Shown: piece after piece, positions 53,212 to 61,617 of the stretch
Layout: each line of letters opens with the position of its first letter
How positions within the stretch are numbered: position 1 is the first letter of the stretch
Source of the DNA: Bacteroidota bacterium
Lineage (GTDB): Bacteria; Bacteroidota; Bacteroidia; Bacteroidales; Lentimicrobiaceae
Length of the DNA stretch: 64,000 bases
Assembly (NCBI GenBank): GCA_009773455.1
Contig: WSXU01000004.1
Coordinates: 1 to 64,000 of the forward strand
Direction: 5' to 3'
Program-made: the position numbers and the translations under genes
The notes under the pieces: generated by a model
Told to the model about the DNA's origin: nothing
The model's database searches: none
What the model saw: the letters and a program-made list of their open reading frames with translations, nothing else

Positions 53212-54462
53212 TTAGTTCAGGACGATTTTCTTTGTTATCAATTGATGATTTATCAGACACTTTAGGAAATATACACCCGATGGCTGATCCGACAGGTCAA
53301 GTTCGACATTTGCCTTAGCCTGATTCATGGCTGGGTTTGTTTTCACAAAAACTTCCTGTCCGGCCGCATTCATCACCTGGAAATAAAAACCTTCGTTTCC
53401 CTGATTATTCCAGCTGATTGTTGCGTAGTCCTTTATGGGATTAGGTGATACTGTGACATCATTTCCGGTATTCCCGGGTTTGTCCGGATCAGTCACTCCA
53501 AGCACCCCTCCCTGCCTGAACTCCGCCAGCCCCTGATCGGTGGCAATCCACTTGTTGCCCGAGGCATCGATCTCAATGTCTTTGGCATATTGTCCCGGCA
53601 AGCCTGAATTGGATGGGTTAAAAACCGTCCAGGTCGTGCCTTCGAGCAGCGCAACTCCTCCCCCCGTAGCAAACCAGCGTTTCGATCCCTCCATTTTGGT
53701 ATTGAAGACAAAGTCGGACGGAAGGCCTGAATTTGTCGTGGTATAAATCGTCCAGTCTGTCCCGTTGAATTTTGCCAGTCCGTTCCCACTGGTTCCGATC
53801 CAGAAAAAGCTGCCATCATAAAAAAGGGAAATACAATAATCATCCGGAATGGGAGAATTTGATTTATCAAAGATGGTCCAGGTGGAACCATCAAATTTTG
53901 CCAGTCCACCGCCCCAGGTGGCTATCCATTTGTTGCCGCTGGCATCAATGGCAATGGCCCTTACTTCCTCTGCAGGTATCTGTGAATTTGAGGTATTCCA
54001 GGTAGTCCACACAGAACCGTCAAAGCTTGCCAGACCGTGCATCGTGGCCACCCACTTCAGGGTTCCTTCAAACTGCACATCATAAACCTTGTCATCGGGA
54101 ATGTCGGAATGGGTCTCGTCCCAGAAATACCACTGGCTCCCGTCGAATTCTGACATTCCTCCGCTGCGTGAACCAATCCATTTGTTGTTCTGAACATCGG
54201 TAGAGATGCACAGGATGTAATCATCAAAAACGTAGGAATTGGCTGCGTTGTAGTGATTCCAGGCTGTGCCATCCCAGGTGAAAACGGCGTCATTCACAGT
54301 GCCGATCCACTTCACACCAGTGTTGTCGATGGAAAGTGACCGCACATCATTGTCGCCAAGACCTGAGTTTGTTGAATTAAATACCACCCATTCAGGGTTC
54401 TGGCCCAAAAGCCATGCCGGCACTAACAATGCGAGTACCATCAAACATTTCTTCGTGTCCAT
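53212..54462 (-). CDS. T9SS-sorted propeller-repeat protein
   Basis: A 416-residue secreted protein with signal peptide MDTKKCLMVLALLVPAWLLG. The propeller has regular repeats of about 42 residues: VRSLSIDNTGVKWIGTVNDA, LCISTDVQNNKWIGSRSGGM, VRAIAIDASGNKWIATWGGG, LFYDGSFFWIGTSGNGLAKF, FNTKMEGSKRWFATGGGVAL and IEIDASGNKWIATDQGLAEF, each followed by 'FDG..WT.(W/F)...NS.(I/L)P'. This is the two-component-propeller-like repeat without a kinase. T9SS tail: VSPNPIKDYATISWNNQ, VMNAAGQEVF, PSGVYFLKCLINH, ending TKKIVLN. Probable surface protein. Confidence 0.9.
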   Translation of the reverse strand: MDTKKCLMVLALLVPAWLLGQNPEWVVFNSTNSGLGDNDVRSLSIDNTGVKWIGTVNDAVFTWDGTAWNHYNAANSYVFDDYILCISTDVQNNKWIGSRSGGMSEFDGSQWYFWDETHSDIPDDKVYDVQFEGTLKWVATMHGLASFDGSVWTTWNTSNSQIPAEEVRAIAIDASGNKWIATWGGGLAKFDGSTWTIFDKSNSPIPDDYCISLFYDGSFFWIGTSGNGLAKFNGTDWTIYTTTNSGLPSDFVFNTKMEGSKRWFATGGGVALLEGTTWTVFNPSNSGLPGQYAKDIEIDASGNKWIATDQGLAEFRQGGVLGVTDPDKPGNTGNDVTVSPNPIKDYATISWNNQGNEGFYFQVMNAAGQEVFVKTNPAMNQAKANVELDLSDQPSGVYFLKCLINHQLITKKIVLN

Positions 54463-54579
54463 TGTGATGTGTTTTTGAGTTACTTTTTACTTTTAGTCAC
54501 AGGAAAAATATGGTTTCATTCAACCGGAATCAGGCCGGTTCCATTCAACATCAGGGATCTTCTGAATCCACCTGAATTT

Positions 54580-57069
54580 TTATATTTTCAGCATCTTACC
54601 AACCGAAACCCTGTCGTTAAACCACCCTTTCAGGAAGTACAGGCCTGAGGGTAGCTGCGAGGCATCAACATCATACCTGTGTTCGCCTGAAGAAAGATCA
54701 CAATCCATCAGGGTGCGTATCTCCTTGCCAGTAAAATCGAAAAGTTTCAGCACGACATGGGCTTTTTCTGGCTGATGCCAGCTGATGGTAGTACCCTGCG
54801 AAAAAGGGTTGGGATAGTTCCGGAGCATGACCGAATTTCCCTGTTCCGTGAAATCACCAGGGTCCTGCAATCCAACCGTTGAATTTTCGTTATAGCCGAT
54901 CAGGTAAATTGTACTCAGGCTCCCGATTTCAGTGCAGCTGATAATGAGCCGGGCGGTAAAAATATCGCCTGTAGGGGTGAATTGCACCGACACATCATAG
55001 GCTTCACCGGGAGTGATGGTTTGAACTCCCCCACCCGATATCACGGCAAATGATTCTGCTCCCAAACCGGCAATGGTGGTTCCGTCAAACTGCCAGTCTG
55101 AAGCACCGGTATTCATGCAGCTCACCTGGTGTATATCGTCGTTCAGGTAAAAAAGCTGGCAATTGGCATAGTTGGCAAACCTTCCCCTGTTGATGATATC
55201 GCCCTGTACATATAGCGCCAGTGCCTCATCCTGAAGGGGTTCATTCCGGATTAAGCCATTGTTCTCCAGATTACCGAAGTTATAGAGGCTATAGGTATAG
55301 GAGCCGCCGCTATTGACCTGCGACTGCAGTGTATCTGTGACCAGCAGATCGCCATAGAATTTGTTTCCGTCATCAATCACCACCACTCCCCTGATTTCAG
55401 TATTCTCAAAGGCAGATATATTGTTAAGTATGGCATTTTTAATGATTGCTGACCTGATTTTTCCATTATAGAGGGTGCCCGGAATATTGATTTCGTGGTC
55501 GTTCATCTGAAGGGTAGTTCGCATCAGGTTGAAATTTCCTGTTATCTTAAGATCGCTTGAAGCGACAACCATGCTCACTGAATCAATGTCCGAAAAATTT
55601 GTCCTGAACATTCTCCCCGGCGCCATTTGAATATGCTGATCCTGGTTGCCGGTAAACCGGGTATAACTGTTCTCCCAGGCGCCTTGATTGTCGATATTCC
55701 CGGTAATATCCAGTGTAAGCACATCGCCATCGTTGATGTTCCGGATCAGGCCGTAATTTGTGATGTCACCCTGTACCTGAAGTGTAAAGGATGTGCTGCC
55801 TCCGCCATATTCGATGGACTGAAGTGTATCATTCACCATCACATTGCCCTGGAAAATGTTGTTATTCTCGATGGTAACCACCCCGTTGATGGTTAAATTG
55901 CCGGTACTTGTTAAGCTGCTCAGATACCCATTGTTCAGAGTGGCGTTTTCAATCATTCCATCATACAACCATCCCCAAATCGTCAGTGTATTTTCTGCCA
56001 TATTTAAGTTGGCTCCATTCAGATCAAAATCATGCATGACCGTGATATCCGTTTGAGCTACAACTTCACTGTACGGGTTATGGTCATAGAAATAACTGTC
56101 GAAAAAGTGTCCGCTTTCCTGTGAAATTTCCTGTGTTTCGCTCCCGACAAGCCTTACATATTTGCAGGACCACTGACCATTGTTGGTTATGTTACCGGTG
56201 ATCTGAATTTCCAGATCATCATCGTTCAGCGGTGCTCTGGCATCCATATTGTCTTTAATTATCCCATTATTTGTCAGATTGCCGTCAATCCGGAGCTTGT
56301 AGATACCGTATCCGCCACCATAGACATTCGCCATCAGTGTGTCGGTAACTGTTACATTTCCTTCGAACTTAAGGGTATCATTGACATCATATCCTACTGA
56401 GAATGTTCCCAGTATTTCGAAATCACCGGTAAGTCTACCACTGTTGATGAGGCAGTTGCGCATTTCGAGGGCATGGTTGCCTACGTTGAATGTCTGGCCA
56501 TTCAGCATCAGGTGGCTCCTGTTGTAACCTCCATCGAGGTACCAGTCACAGGTGAATACGAGGTCGGTGACTGCAGTGATGTCCGCTGTGCCCGTAATGA
56601 GAATTTTACTGCCCAATGTCTTACCACCAGCGAGGCCAAGGGTATGATTTCCGGATACCATAAATTCCGTTTCCATGGGCCTCCAGATATTATTGTTGGT
56701 CAGGTCGCCATAAACAAACATCTTCAGGGCATCTTCAGCGCCGTTTTCAACTATACCATCATTCACCACACTACCATGCACATATACCGGGAATGCTCCG
56801 GAACCACCACCATAGCCTCCATTCCGGAGTGATCCTGATGAAGTAAGTGTGAGGTCTCTGCAATGGACCGGAAGAATGTCGTAACCGCTGGTATAAGCCT
56901 GCACCACGGGTCCGTTGATGACCACATCATCATTTTCACCGGGTACAGCGAGGCCGATCCAGGTGTTGGGGTCATGCCAGAGACCGCCTATGGTTGTCGA
57001 CTGTGTCTGCGAACAGACACTCATTGATATGGCTGACAGGATAAATGCAAAGAGTAAATTTTTTTTCAT
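54580..57069 (-). CDS. Large T9SS-sorted beta-solenoid protein
   Basis: An 829-residue secreted protein with signal peptide MKKNLLFAFILSAISMSVCS. It opens TTIGGLWHDPNTWIGLAVPG ENDDVVI, a G8-like 'W.d..tW....P..gDdv.I' start, followed by long repeats about 60-110 residues apart, such as VTVTDTLMANVYGGGYGIYK LRIDGNLTNNGIIKDN, VMVNDTLQSIEYGGGSTSFT LQVQGDITNYGLIRN and LLVTDTLQSQVNSGGSYTYS LYNFGNLENNGLIRN. This is a beta-solenoid typical of adhesins. T9SS tail: NYPNPFSQGTTISWHQPEKA, LFDFTGKEIRT, LPSGLYFLKGWFND, ending GKMLKI. Probable adhesin or surface-layer-like protein. Confidence 0.88.
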   Translation of the reverse strand: MKKNLLFAFILSAISMSVCSQTQSTTIGGLWHDPNTWIGLAVPGENDDVVINGPVVQAYTSGYDILPVHCRDLTLTSSGSLRNGGYGGGSGAFPVYVHGSVVNDGIVENGAEDALKMFVYGDLTNNNIWRPMETEFMVSGNHTLGLAGGKTLGSKILITGTADITAVTDLVFTCDWYLDGGYNRSHLMLNGQTFNVGNHALEMRNCLINSGRLTGDFEILGTFSVGYDVNDTLKFEGNVTVTDTLMANVYGGGYGIYKLRIDGNLTNNGIIKDNMDARAPLNDDDLEIQITGNITNNGQWSCKYVRLVGSETQEISQESGHFFDSYFYDHNPYSEVVAQTDITVMHDFDLNGANLNMAENTLTIWGWLYDGMIENATLNNGYLSSLTSTGNLTINGVVTIENNNIFQGNVMVNDTLQSIEYGGGSTSFTLQVQGDITNYGLIRNINDGDVLTLDITGNIDNQGAWENSYTRFTGNQDQHIQMAPGRMFRTNFSDIDSVSMVVASSDLKITGNFNLMRTTLQMNDHEINIPGTLYNGKIRSAIIKNAILNNISAFENTEIRGVVVIDDGNKFYGDLLVTDTLQSQVNSGGSYTYSLYNFGNLENNGLIRNEPLQDEALALYVQGDIINRGRFANYANCQLFYLNDDIHQVSCMNTGASDWQFDGTTIAGLGAESFAVISGGGVQTITPGEAYDVSVQFTPTGDIFTARLIISCTEIGSLSTIYLIGYNENSTVGLQDPGDFTEQGNSVMLRNYPNPFSQGTTISWHQPEKAHVVLKLFDFTGKEIRTLMDCDLSSGEHRYDVDASQLPSGLYFLKGWFNDRVSVGKMLKI

Positions 57070-57152
57070 GATCCGGTTTATTGTTGATTGGTTAAATGAT
57101 TGTTTCTCATTATTTTATAAAATATCAACGCTGTAAAACTGCCCAAAAGTTG

Positions 57153-58265
57153 TTATCGTTTTCTGACTTCCGAGCGTTTGAATCCCTTTACCCTGATATC
57201 GGCATCATCGTTTGGGTTGTAGTTGTTGCTATTGTGGTAGATGACATCCCCCTGTTCGTTCTCCCAGCGGTAGTTCCATTCGTTGGTGCCGCGCTCGGTT
57301 TCACCGGTAAACGGGTTGGTATAGTCTTCCTGCCCTGTAAGGTTGAGGTACATTTCATTGTTGATTTCTGAATTGGTACGTGCGCGGTGTCCGGTGATTT
57401 CACGATCGATGCGCTCAATATCCCGCTGTGTCTGCAATGCTATGTTGCTGTTTACCTGCTGGCTGCGTATTTCCCGTGCCATCCATTCGGGATTAAGCTT
57501 AACCGAGTGGCCTATGGTGGCGAATACCGGGGCCATTGGCTCAAAGAGCGGTTTCTCAGCCCGCACATACCAGGTTTCCTTGTTGCTCCACAACCCTGCG
57601 CCGGCCTGCCCCCAGTCTTCGATGGCACACACCATTTTTTCCAGATACTGAACCCCGTTTTCTGAATATTCCATGGTGGCAATGGCTGTCTGGTATTCAA
57701 AGTGATAGCCTCCCAGCATCAGGAGCGACATCTGACGGTACTCATCCGATAGTTTCTGCAGTTGCTGAACACCGGTTATCTGCAGATTCTGCGCATGCGG
57801 GTGAGCAAATGGCACAGCGATTTCTCTTATAAAATCAGCCGGAGCCATCATGCGCAGCACCATCATTCCGTTGTAGTTGCTCCCGTCGGGAAACAGGGGT
57901 GCAGCCAGGTTCTGACCCGGATAGCGCCGCATATCGAAAAAGCGGGTATCGGGCAGCCAACCCATGCCGGCCCTGTTGTCGGGTGAAGACAGTTTCATAT
58001 AGAGCTTGGCTTCGATGGCATTGCCTGAACCGCCCGAAACATTGGGGTCAACCCTGGTAATACCTCCACTTATGGTCCATCCCAGCGGAAGCAGAAAAGT
58101 GAATGCATTTTCGTTGGGTTCGCTGCTGCGGTGAAAAACAGCCAACCGACTGCCCTTTGCCGTTTCGTTGTCCTTTTTGTCCGGGTAATCCGGATTGACC
58201 TCTGTGTTACAGGCAAGCAGGGCAAATGAAGTCAGGAAAACTGAAGTTATCGTCATGGTGTTCAT
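57153..58265 (-). CDS. Uncharacterised lipoprotein
   Basis: A 370-residue lipoprotein: MNTMTITSVFLTSFALLACN, lipobox ALLACNTE (C19). The mature part starts polar (EVNPDYPDKKDNETAKGS), then SSEPNENAFTFLLPLGWTIS GGITRVDPNVSGG, LYMKLSSPDNRAGMGWLPDT, and a Gln/Arg-rich helical C-terminus (VNSNIALQTQRDIERIDREI TGHRARTNSEINNEMYLNLT). It ends with a G-D-V-I-Y-H repeat and a basic tail. 'AFTFLLPxGW' followed by 'M....P' resembles proteins that coat spores or bind surfaces, but I do not recognise a family. It is the last gene of the minus-strand surface cluster. Function unknown. Confidence 0.72.
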   Translation of the reverse strand: MNTMTITSVFLTSFALLACNTEVNPDYPDKKDNETAKGSRLAVFHRSSEPNENAFTFLLPLGWTISGGITRVDPNVSGGSGNAIEAKLYMKLSSPDNRAGMGWLPDTRFFDMRRYPGQNLAAPLFPDGSNYNGMMVLRMMAPADFIREIAVPFAHPHAQNLQITGVQQLQKLSDEYRQMSLLMLGGYHFEYQTAIATMEYSENGVQYLEKMVCAIEDWGQAGAGLWSNKETWYVRAEKPLFEPMAPVFATIGHSVKLNPEWMAREIRSQQVNSNIALQTQRDIERIDREITGHRARTNSEINNEMYLNLTGQEDYTNPFTGETERGTNEWNYRWENEQGDVIYHNSNNYNPNDDADIRVKGFKRSEVRKR

Positions 58266-58966
58266 GCCAGCGTGTTTTAGATTCTCTCAGGGTGGATGTT
58301 AATTTCCACCCTGATAAATTCATCGTCAAAAGTATGTCAGAATTTACAAAACACTCATTAATAACACCTTACAATATCACACCAGGCACCCTACAAAAAC
58401 ACTCAAAACAAAGGAAGTGACAGAATTCAACAGGATGTAGTTATCGGATGAGATTAATTAGCAGTCTTCAGATTGGGGTTGTTAGAATAGAGCATAGGTA
58501 TCGGTTCAGGTTTTCCTGTAATTGGATAAAACAACTGGTTTAAATATCGGAATGGATTTTCCCAGCCAATCAACCAGCAGAAAAACCGATAACCATTTTC
58601 AGATTAACATTGGTCATAACTCTTATTGACTCATATATCACCATATTTAGAGCGAAACAGTTCAGTGTTCCGAATTCATATAAAATCGTAAAGTAGTATC
58701 TGTATATGTCGGTTATCTTCACCATTTGATTTCAAAATAAGCGATGTGACAGTACAGGGCTTTTTTCTATTTGGTTTAATGATTGAACATTAAACATTGT
58801 TGAAACTAGCCAAACGGTGAATTTCAATACTCTTCTGAATCACTCAAGACTCATTTACAACACTCCATAGTTCATAAGATCAATAAGATTCTGCTTTGAT
58901 TAACCCACAAAAAATTTATAATTTATTAACATTGAACCATGCCGGAAACCTTTAAATACGCGTATT
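58266..58966. other. AT-rich intergenic region, nothing recognised
   Basis: About 700 bp between divergent genes. There is no open frame of credible composition on either strand and no hairpin that I would call a terminator. TATTTTTG at 58963-58970 resembles a -7 element and would place transcription start close to the ATG of the next gene. Confidence 0.4.
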
Positions 58967-58976
58967 TTTGCAGTCA

Positions 58977-59276
58977 ATGAGGAAAACAGGAACTATTTTA
59001 TTTCATCTGCTCTTTTTACTTGAAGTTTCTTTCTGCTTCGGGTCCGGGCAGTTATTCCCCGATCCTATCCAACATATTTCTATAGAATTAACTGATCAGA
59101 ACAACAGTAACGGTCAGAGCCTGATTTCGGATAATGAGTCATTGAATGAGGATCAAATTCCACAAGCCGCTACATATTTTCAGTTTCGCGGGCCTAAATT
59201 GCAAACTACGACCAATCTGGATGCATTCTTAATTCCAAATCCCTACCAACCCATCTGGCAGCCGCCAAAGCTTTAA
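58977..59276 (+). CDS. Small secreted protein
   Basis: A 99-residue protein starting at ATG 58977: MRKTGTILFHLLFLLEVSFCF is a signal peptide, followed by a polar, Asn/Gln-rich mature part (IELTDQNNSNGQ...LISDNESLNEDQIPQAATYF) and a proline-rich end (LIPNPYQPIWQPPKL). An in-frame TTG at 58968 is also open, but ATG 58977 begins the signal peptide directly. The family is not recognised. Such short secreted proteins are often missed. It precedes a run of membrane-protein genes on the same strand. Confidence 0.55.
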   Translation: MRKTGTILFHLLFLLEVSFCFGSGQLFPDPIQHISIELTDQNNSNGQSLISDNESLNEDQIPQAATYFQFRGPKLQTTTNLDAFLIPNPYQPIWQPPKL

Positions 59277-59395
59277 CATTTTTGATTTTTTGATTATTTC
59301 AAATCCTGCATGAACCAACACGTTCACTGCACAGGGATTTGTTCAAAATCTCCATTTTTAAAAATGGCATTTCACTAATCTAATCTGTAAGCACA

Positions 59396-59746
59396 ATGGG
59401 ACTCGAGGATTTTGGGGAAAACAGAAACAGGTCACAACGTAATAACATGAAACGCAATTATCATGGATTCAGCAGGGAAACACATGATTCAGGCTATCCA
59501 TATCATAAATATAAAAATGACTTTAGCCTGATGCAAATTCTTATCAGGATTAAGAATAACAGAAAGTTGAAATTGTTGATCTTCTTCACAGTGATATTGC
59601 TTTTGGCAGTATTAATTACGCTAATCATAGTTTTGATGCCTCTGTTCATGAAACTAATTCATTATATAAGTCAGAATGGATTACAGGGGTTGCTCGATTA
59701 TTTTACTAATCTGGTGGATAAAATATGGAACGGGGTGTTAAAATGA
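59396..59746 (+). CDS. Small single-pass membrane protein
   Basis: A 116-residue protein. The N-terminal 55 residues are polar and basic (NRNRSQRNNMKRNYHG...). One long transmembrane helix occupies about 64-88 (LLIFFTVILLLAVLITLIIV LMPLF). The C-terminus is amphipathic (YISQNGLQGLLDYFTNLVDK IWNGVLK). The family is not recognised. Gene order (small membrane protein, then YqaA-like, then DedA) suggests envelope function. Start ATG 59396, no overlap with neighbours. Confidence 0.6.
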   Translation: MGLEDFGENRNRSQRNNMKRNYHGFSRETHDSGYPYHKYKNDFSLMQILIRIKNNRKLKLLIFFTVILLLAVLITLIIVLMPLFMKLIHYISQNGLQGLLDYFTNLVDKIWNGVLK

Positions 59747-59838
59747 TATTTGATATAAGGATATTGTTGGAATGATCCTTAAATATACGCAGGCAATTTT
59801 GCTACAAAATCAAGAATGTAGTTTACAGGAATGTTTAA

Positions 59839-60450
59839 ATGAAGAACTGGTTTAAAACGATACATGTCCGGAGTTTGCATTGGGCAGGCACAAAATGGGG
59901 CGCCTGGGCATTGTTTATGTGTGCTTTTGCCGATGCATCCTTTCTGCCGTTACCAACACCTATGTTTTTTCTCACATTAGCATTGCTTAACAAAGCTAAA
60001 ATATACAAGTATGCATTGTTTGGAACAATTGGAACATCAACTGGAGCATTGGCCGGTTACTCAATCGGCTATTTTGCCTGGCTTACACCAAACGGTGACT
60101 TTACAGGTATTGCTCTCTTTATGTTTGATAATATTCCCGGATTTTCAGAAGAACTGTACATTAAAAGTCAGACACTTTATAGTACATGGGACTTTTGGAT
60201 CTTATTTGTAGCAGCATTTATACCAGTGCCCTTTAAGATATTTTCAATTACTTCAGGGGCATTCGATATTAATCTGCTGGTTTTCAGCATTGCAACTCTG
60301 GCCAGCCAGGGAATAAAATTCTATTTATTGGCATTACTGATAGTAAAAACCGGCACCGCAGTCAAAAAACTCCTTGAGTTTAATTTTAAGCCAATTGCAA
60401 TTGTTGCTACTGTATGTATTGCCTTGGTTATTGTATTAATAAGTTTCTGA
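59839..60450 (+). CDS. YqaA-like VTT/DedA-fold membrane protein
   Basis: A 203-residue integral membrane protein of the YqaA type: WAGTKWGAWALFMCAFADAS FLPLPTPMFFL, GTIGTSTGALAGYSIGYFAW, then FDNIPGFSEELYIKSQTLYS, IPVPFKIFSITSGAFDINLL VFSIATLASQG. The 'FA(D)(A)S..PLP...' and 'a....G....iGy' and 'P.pfK......G.f' blocks define this subfamily; such proteins belong with DedA/VTT membrane proteins linked to lipid flipping in other bacteria. About five helices. The DedA gene follows within 36 bp, so they are probably co-transcribed. Confidence 0.88.
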   Translation: MKNWFKTIHVRSLHWAGTKWGAWALFMCAFADASFLPLPTPMFFLTLALLNKAKIYKYALFGTIGTSTGALAGYSIGYFAWLTPNGDFTGIALFMFDNIPGFSEELYIKSQTLYSTWDFWILFVAAFIPVPFKIFSITSGAFDINLLVFSIATLASQGIKFYLLALLIVKTGTAVKKLLEFNFKPIAIVATVCIALVIVLISF

Positions 60451-60485
60451 GTAAGAATTGTTTTGCAATTTTAAATTTACGGACA

Positions 60486-61163
60486 ATGGAAATTATTAAA
60501 TCTTTAATGAGTCTTCTTTTACAACTAGATTCTCATTTGTTTTCAATGATACAGAACTATGGTTTATGGATTTATGTAATTCTGTTTCTGATTATTTTCA
60601 TAGAAACAGGAATTGTCCTGATGCCTTTTCTGCCGGGAGACTCGCTTTTATTTGTTGCAGGAACCTTCTGTGCAGGTGTTACAAATAGTTTAGGTGAGAA
60701 AGCAGAGTTAAATCTGTGGATAGTGCTTTCCCTGCTAATGATAGCAGCTATTGTGGGGGACAGTGTAAATTATTTTTTTGGAAAAACCCTTGGATTAAAA
60801 GTACTTACCTGGAAAATAAGAGGCCGTCAAATCGTGAAACAAAAATATATAGACCAGACTCATGCGTTTTATGAAAAACATGGACCGAAAACCATAATAA
60901 TTGCCCGCTTTGTTCCTATTGTCAGAACCTTCGCTCCTTTTGTTGCAGGTGTTGGATCAATGAATTATAAAAGATTTATCAGGTTTAATATCATAGGTGG
61001 GTGTTTTTGGGTTACAAGCCTGGTTTTGTTGGGTTATTTCTTTGGGAATTTGACTTTTGTACAAAACAATTTTGAATTTGTAATTTTTGGAATAATCGGA
61101 CTTTCACTGTTACCCATGGTTATTGAAATGGTTCGTGCACCAAAAAAAAGAATCTTGAATTAG
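60486..61163 (+). CDS. DedA family membrane protein
   Basis: A 225-residue DedA protein: GLWIYVILFLIIFIETGIVL MPFLPGDSLLFVAGTF carries the FLPGDSLL motif with E in IETGIV, AAIVGDSVNYFFGKTLG the second DedA block, FYEKHGPKTIIIARFVPIVR TFAPFVAGVGSMNY the conserved basic-acidic RFVPIVRTFAPFVAG core. Five to six helices. DedA proteins are thought to act as lipid or undecaprenyl-phosphate flippases. ATG at 60486 is chosen because the frame from 60414 adds a non-family extension overlapping the YqaA gene. The last residues (RAPKKRILN) are basic and cytosolic. Confidence 0.94.
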   Translation: MEIIKSLMSLLLQLDSHLFSMIQNYGLWIYVILFLIIFIETGIVLMPFLPGDSLLFVAGTFCAGVTNSLGEKAELNLWIVLSLLMIAAIVGDSVNYFFGKTLGLKVLTWKIRGRQIVKQKYIDQTHAFYEKHGPKTIIIARFVPIVRTFAPFVAGVGSMNYKRFIRFNIIGGCFWVTSLVLLGYFFGNLTFVQNNFEFVIFGIIGLSLLPMVIEMVRAPKKRILN

Positions 61164-61228
61164 AGCTTACAAATAATAGAAATCAACTAAGCAAAGTTTG
61201 TCTGTTTAAATCTATTTCATTAATTGAA

Positions 61229-61384
61229 ATGAATAGAGTAAAGATGAATAAAATGAACCTGGAGTTGAAGCAATGGCATGCGAATGAAATGGAGGTAGTA
61301 CTCCGGGATACAGGAAGTTCCATGAATGGGCTAACATCTGCAGACGCAAAGAAAAGACTTTTGGAATATGGCGGGAACAAGTGA
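61229..61384 (+). pseudogene. Truncated P-type ATPase N-terminus (cation_ATPase_N)
   Basis: From ATG 61229 the frame reads MNRVKMNKMNLELKQWHANE, then MEVVLRDTGSSMNGLTSADA KKRLLEYGGNK and a TGA stop. The pattern 'WH....eev...l.t...GLt..eA..RL.eYG.N' is the N-terminal cation-ATPase domain of P-type transporters, and here translation stops exactly where the family continues 'YG.N.L'. No DKTGT or other ATPase motif follows before the next gene on the opposite strand. So this is an isolated 5' fragment of a P-type ATPase gene whose remainder is gone. Confidence 0.7.
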
Positions 61385-61617
61385 ACCGCAACAATGTCCA
61401 AATCGTGATTTTCTAAAGTAAAGCACCTTTTCGCCACACGCAATCGCAAAACTCAGGTGCAAAAAATCCTTGAAATCCTGCACGGCATCCTGGCGGGCTC
61501 AACTCCGCTCAGGATAATGTCAGTCTGAATTCAACAACGGGTAGGCGGGGCAAGCTGCGGATGCAGGAAAGTCAATTTTCTTAAATCAATGGCACTGAAT
61601 ACGGTAAAGAAAAAAGA

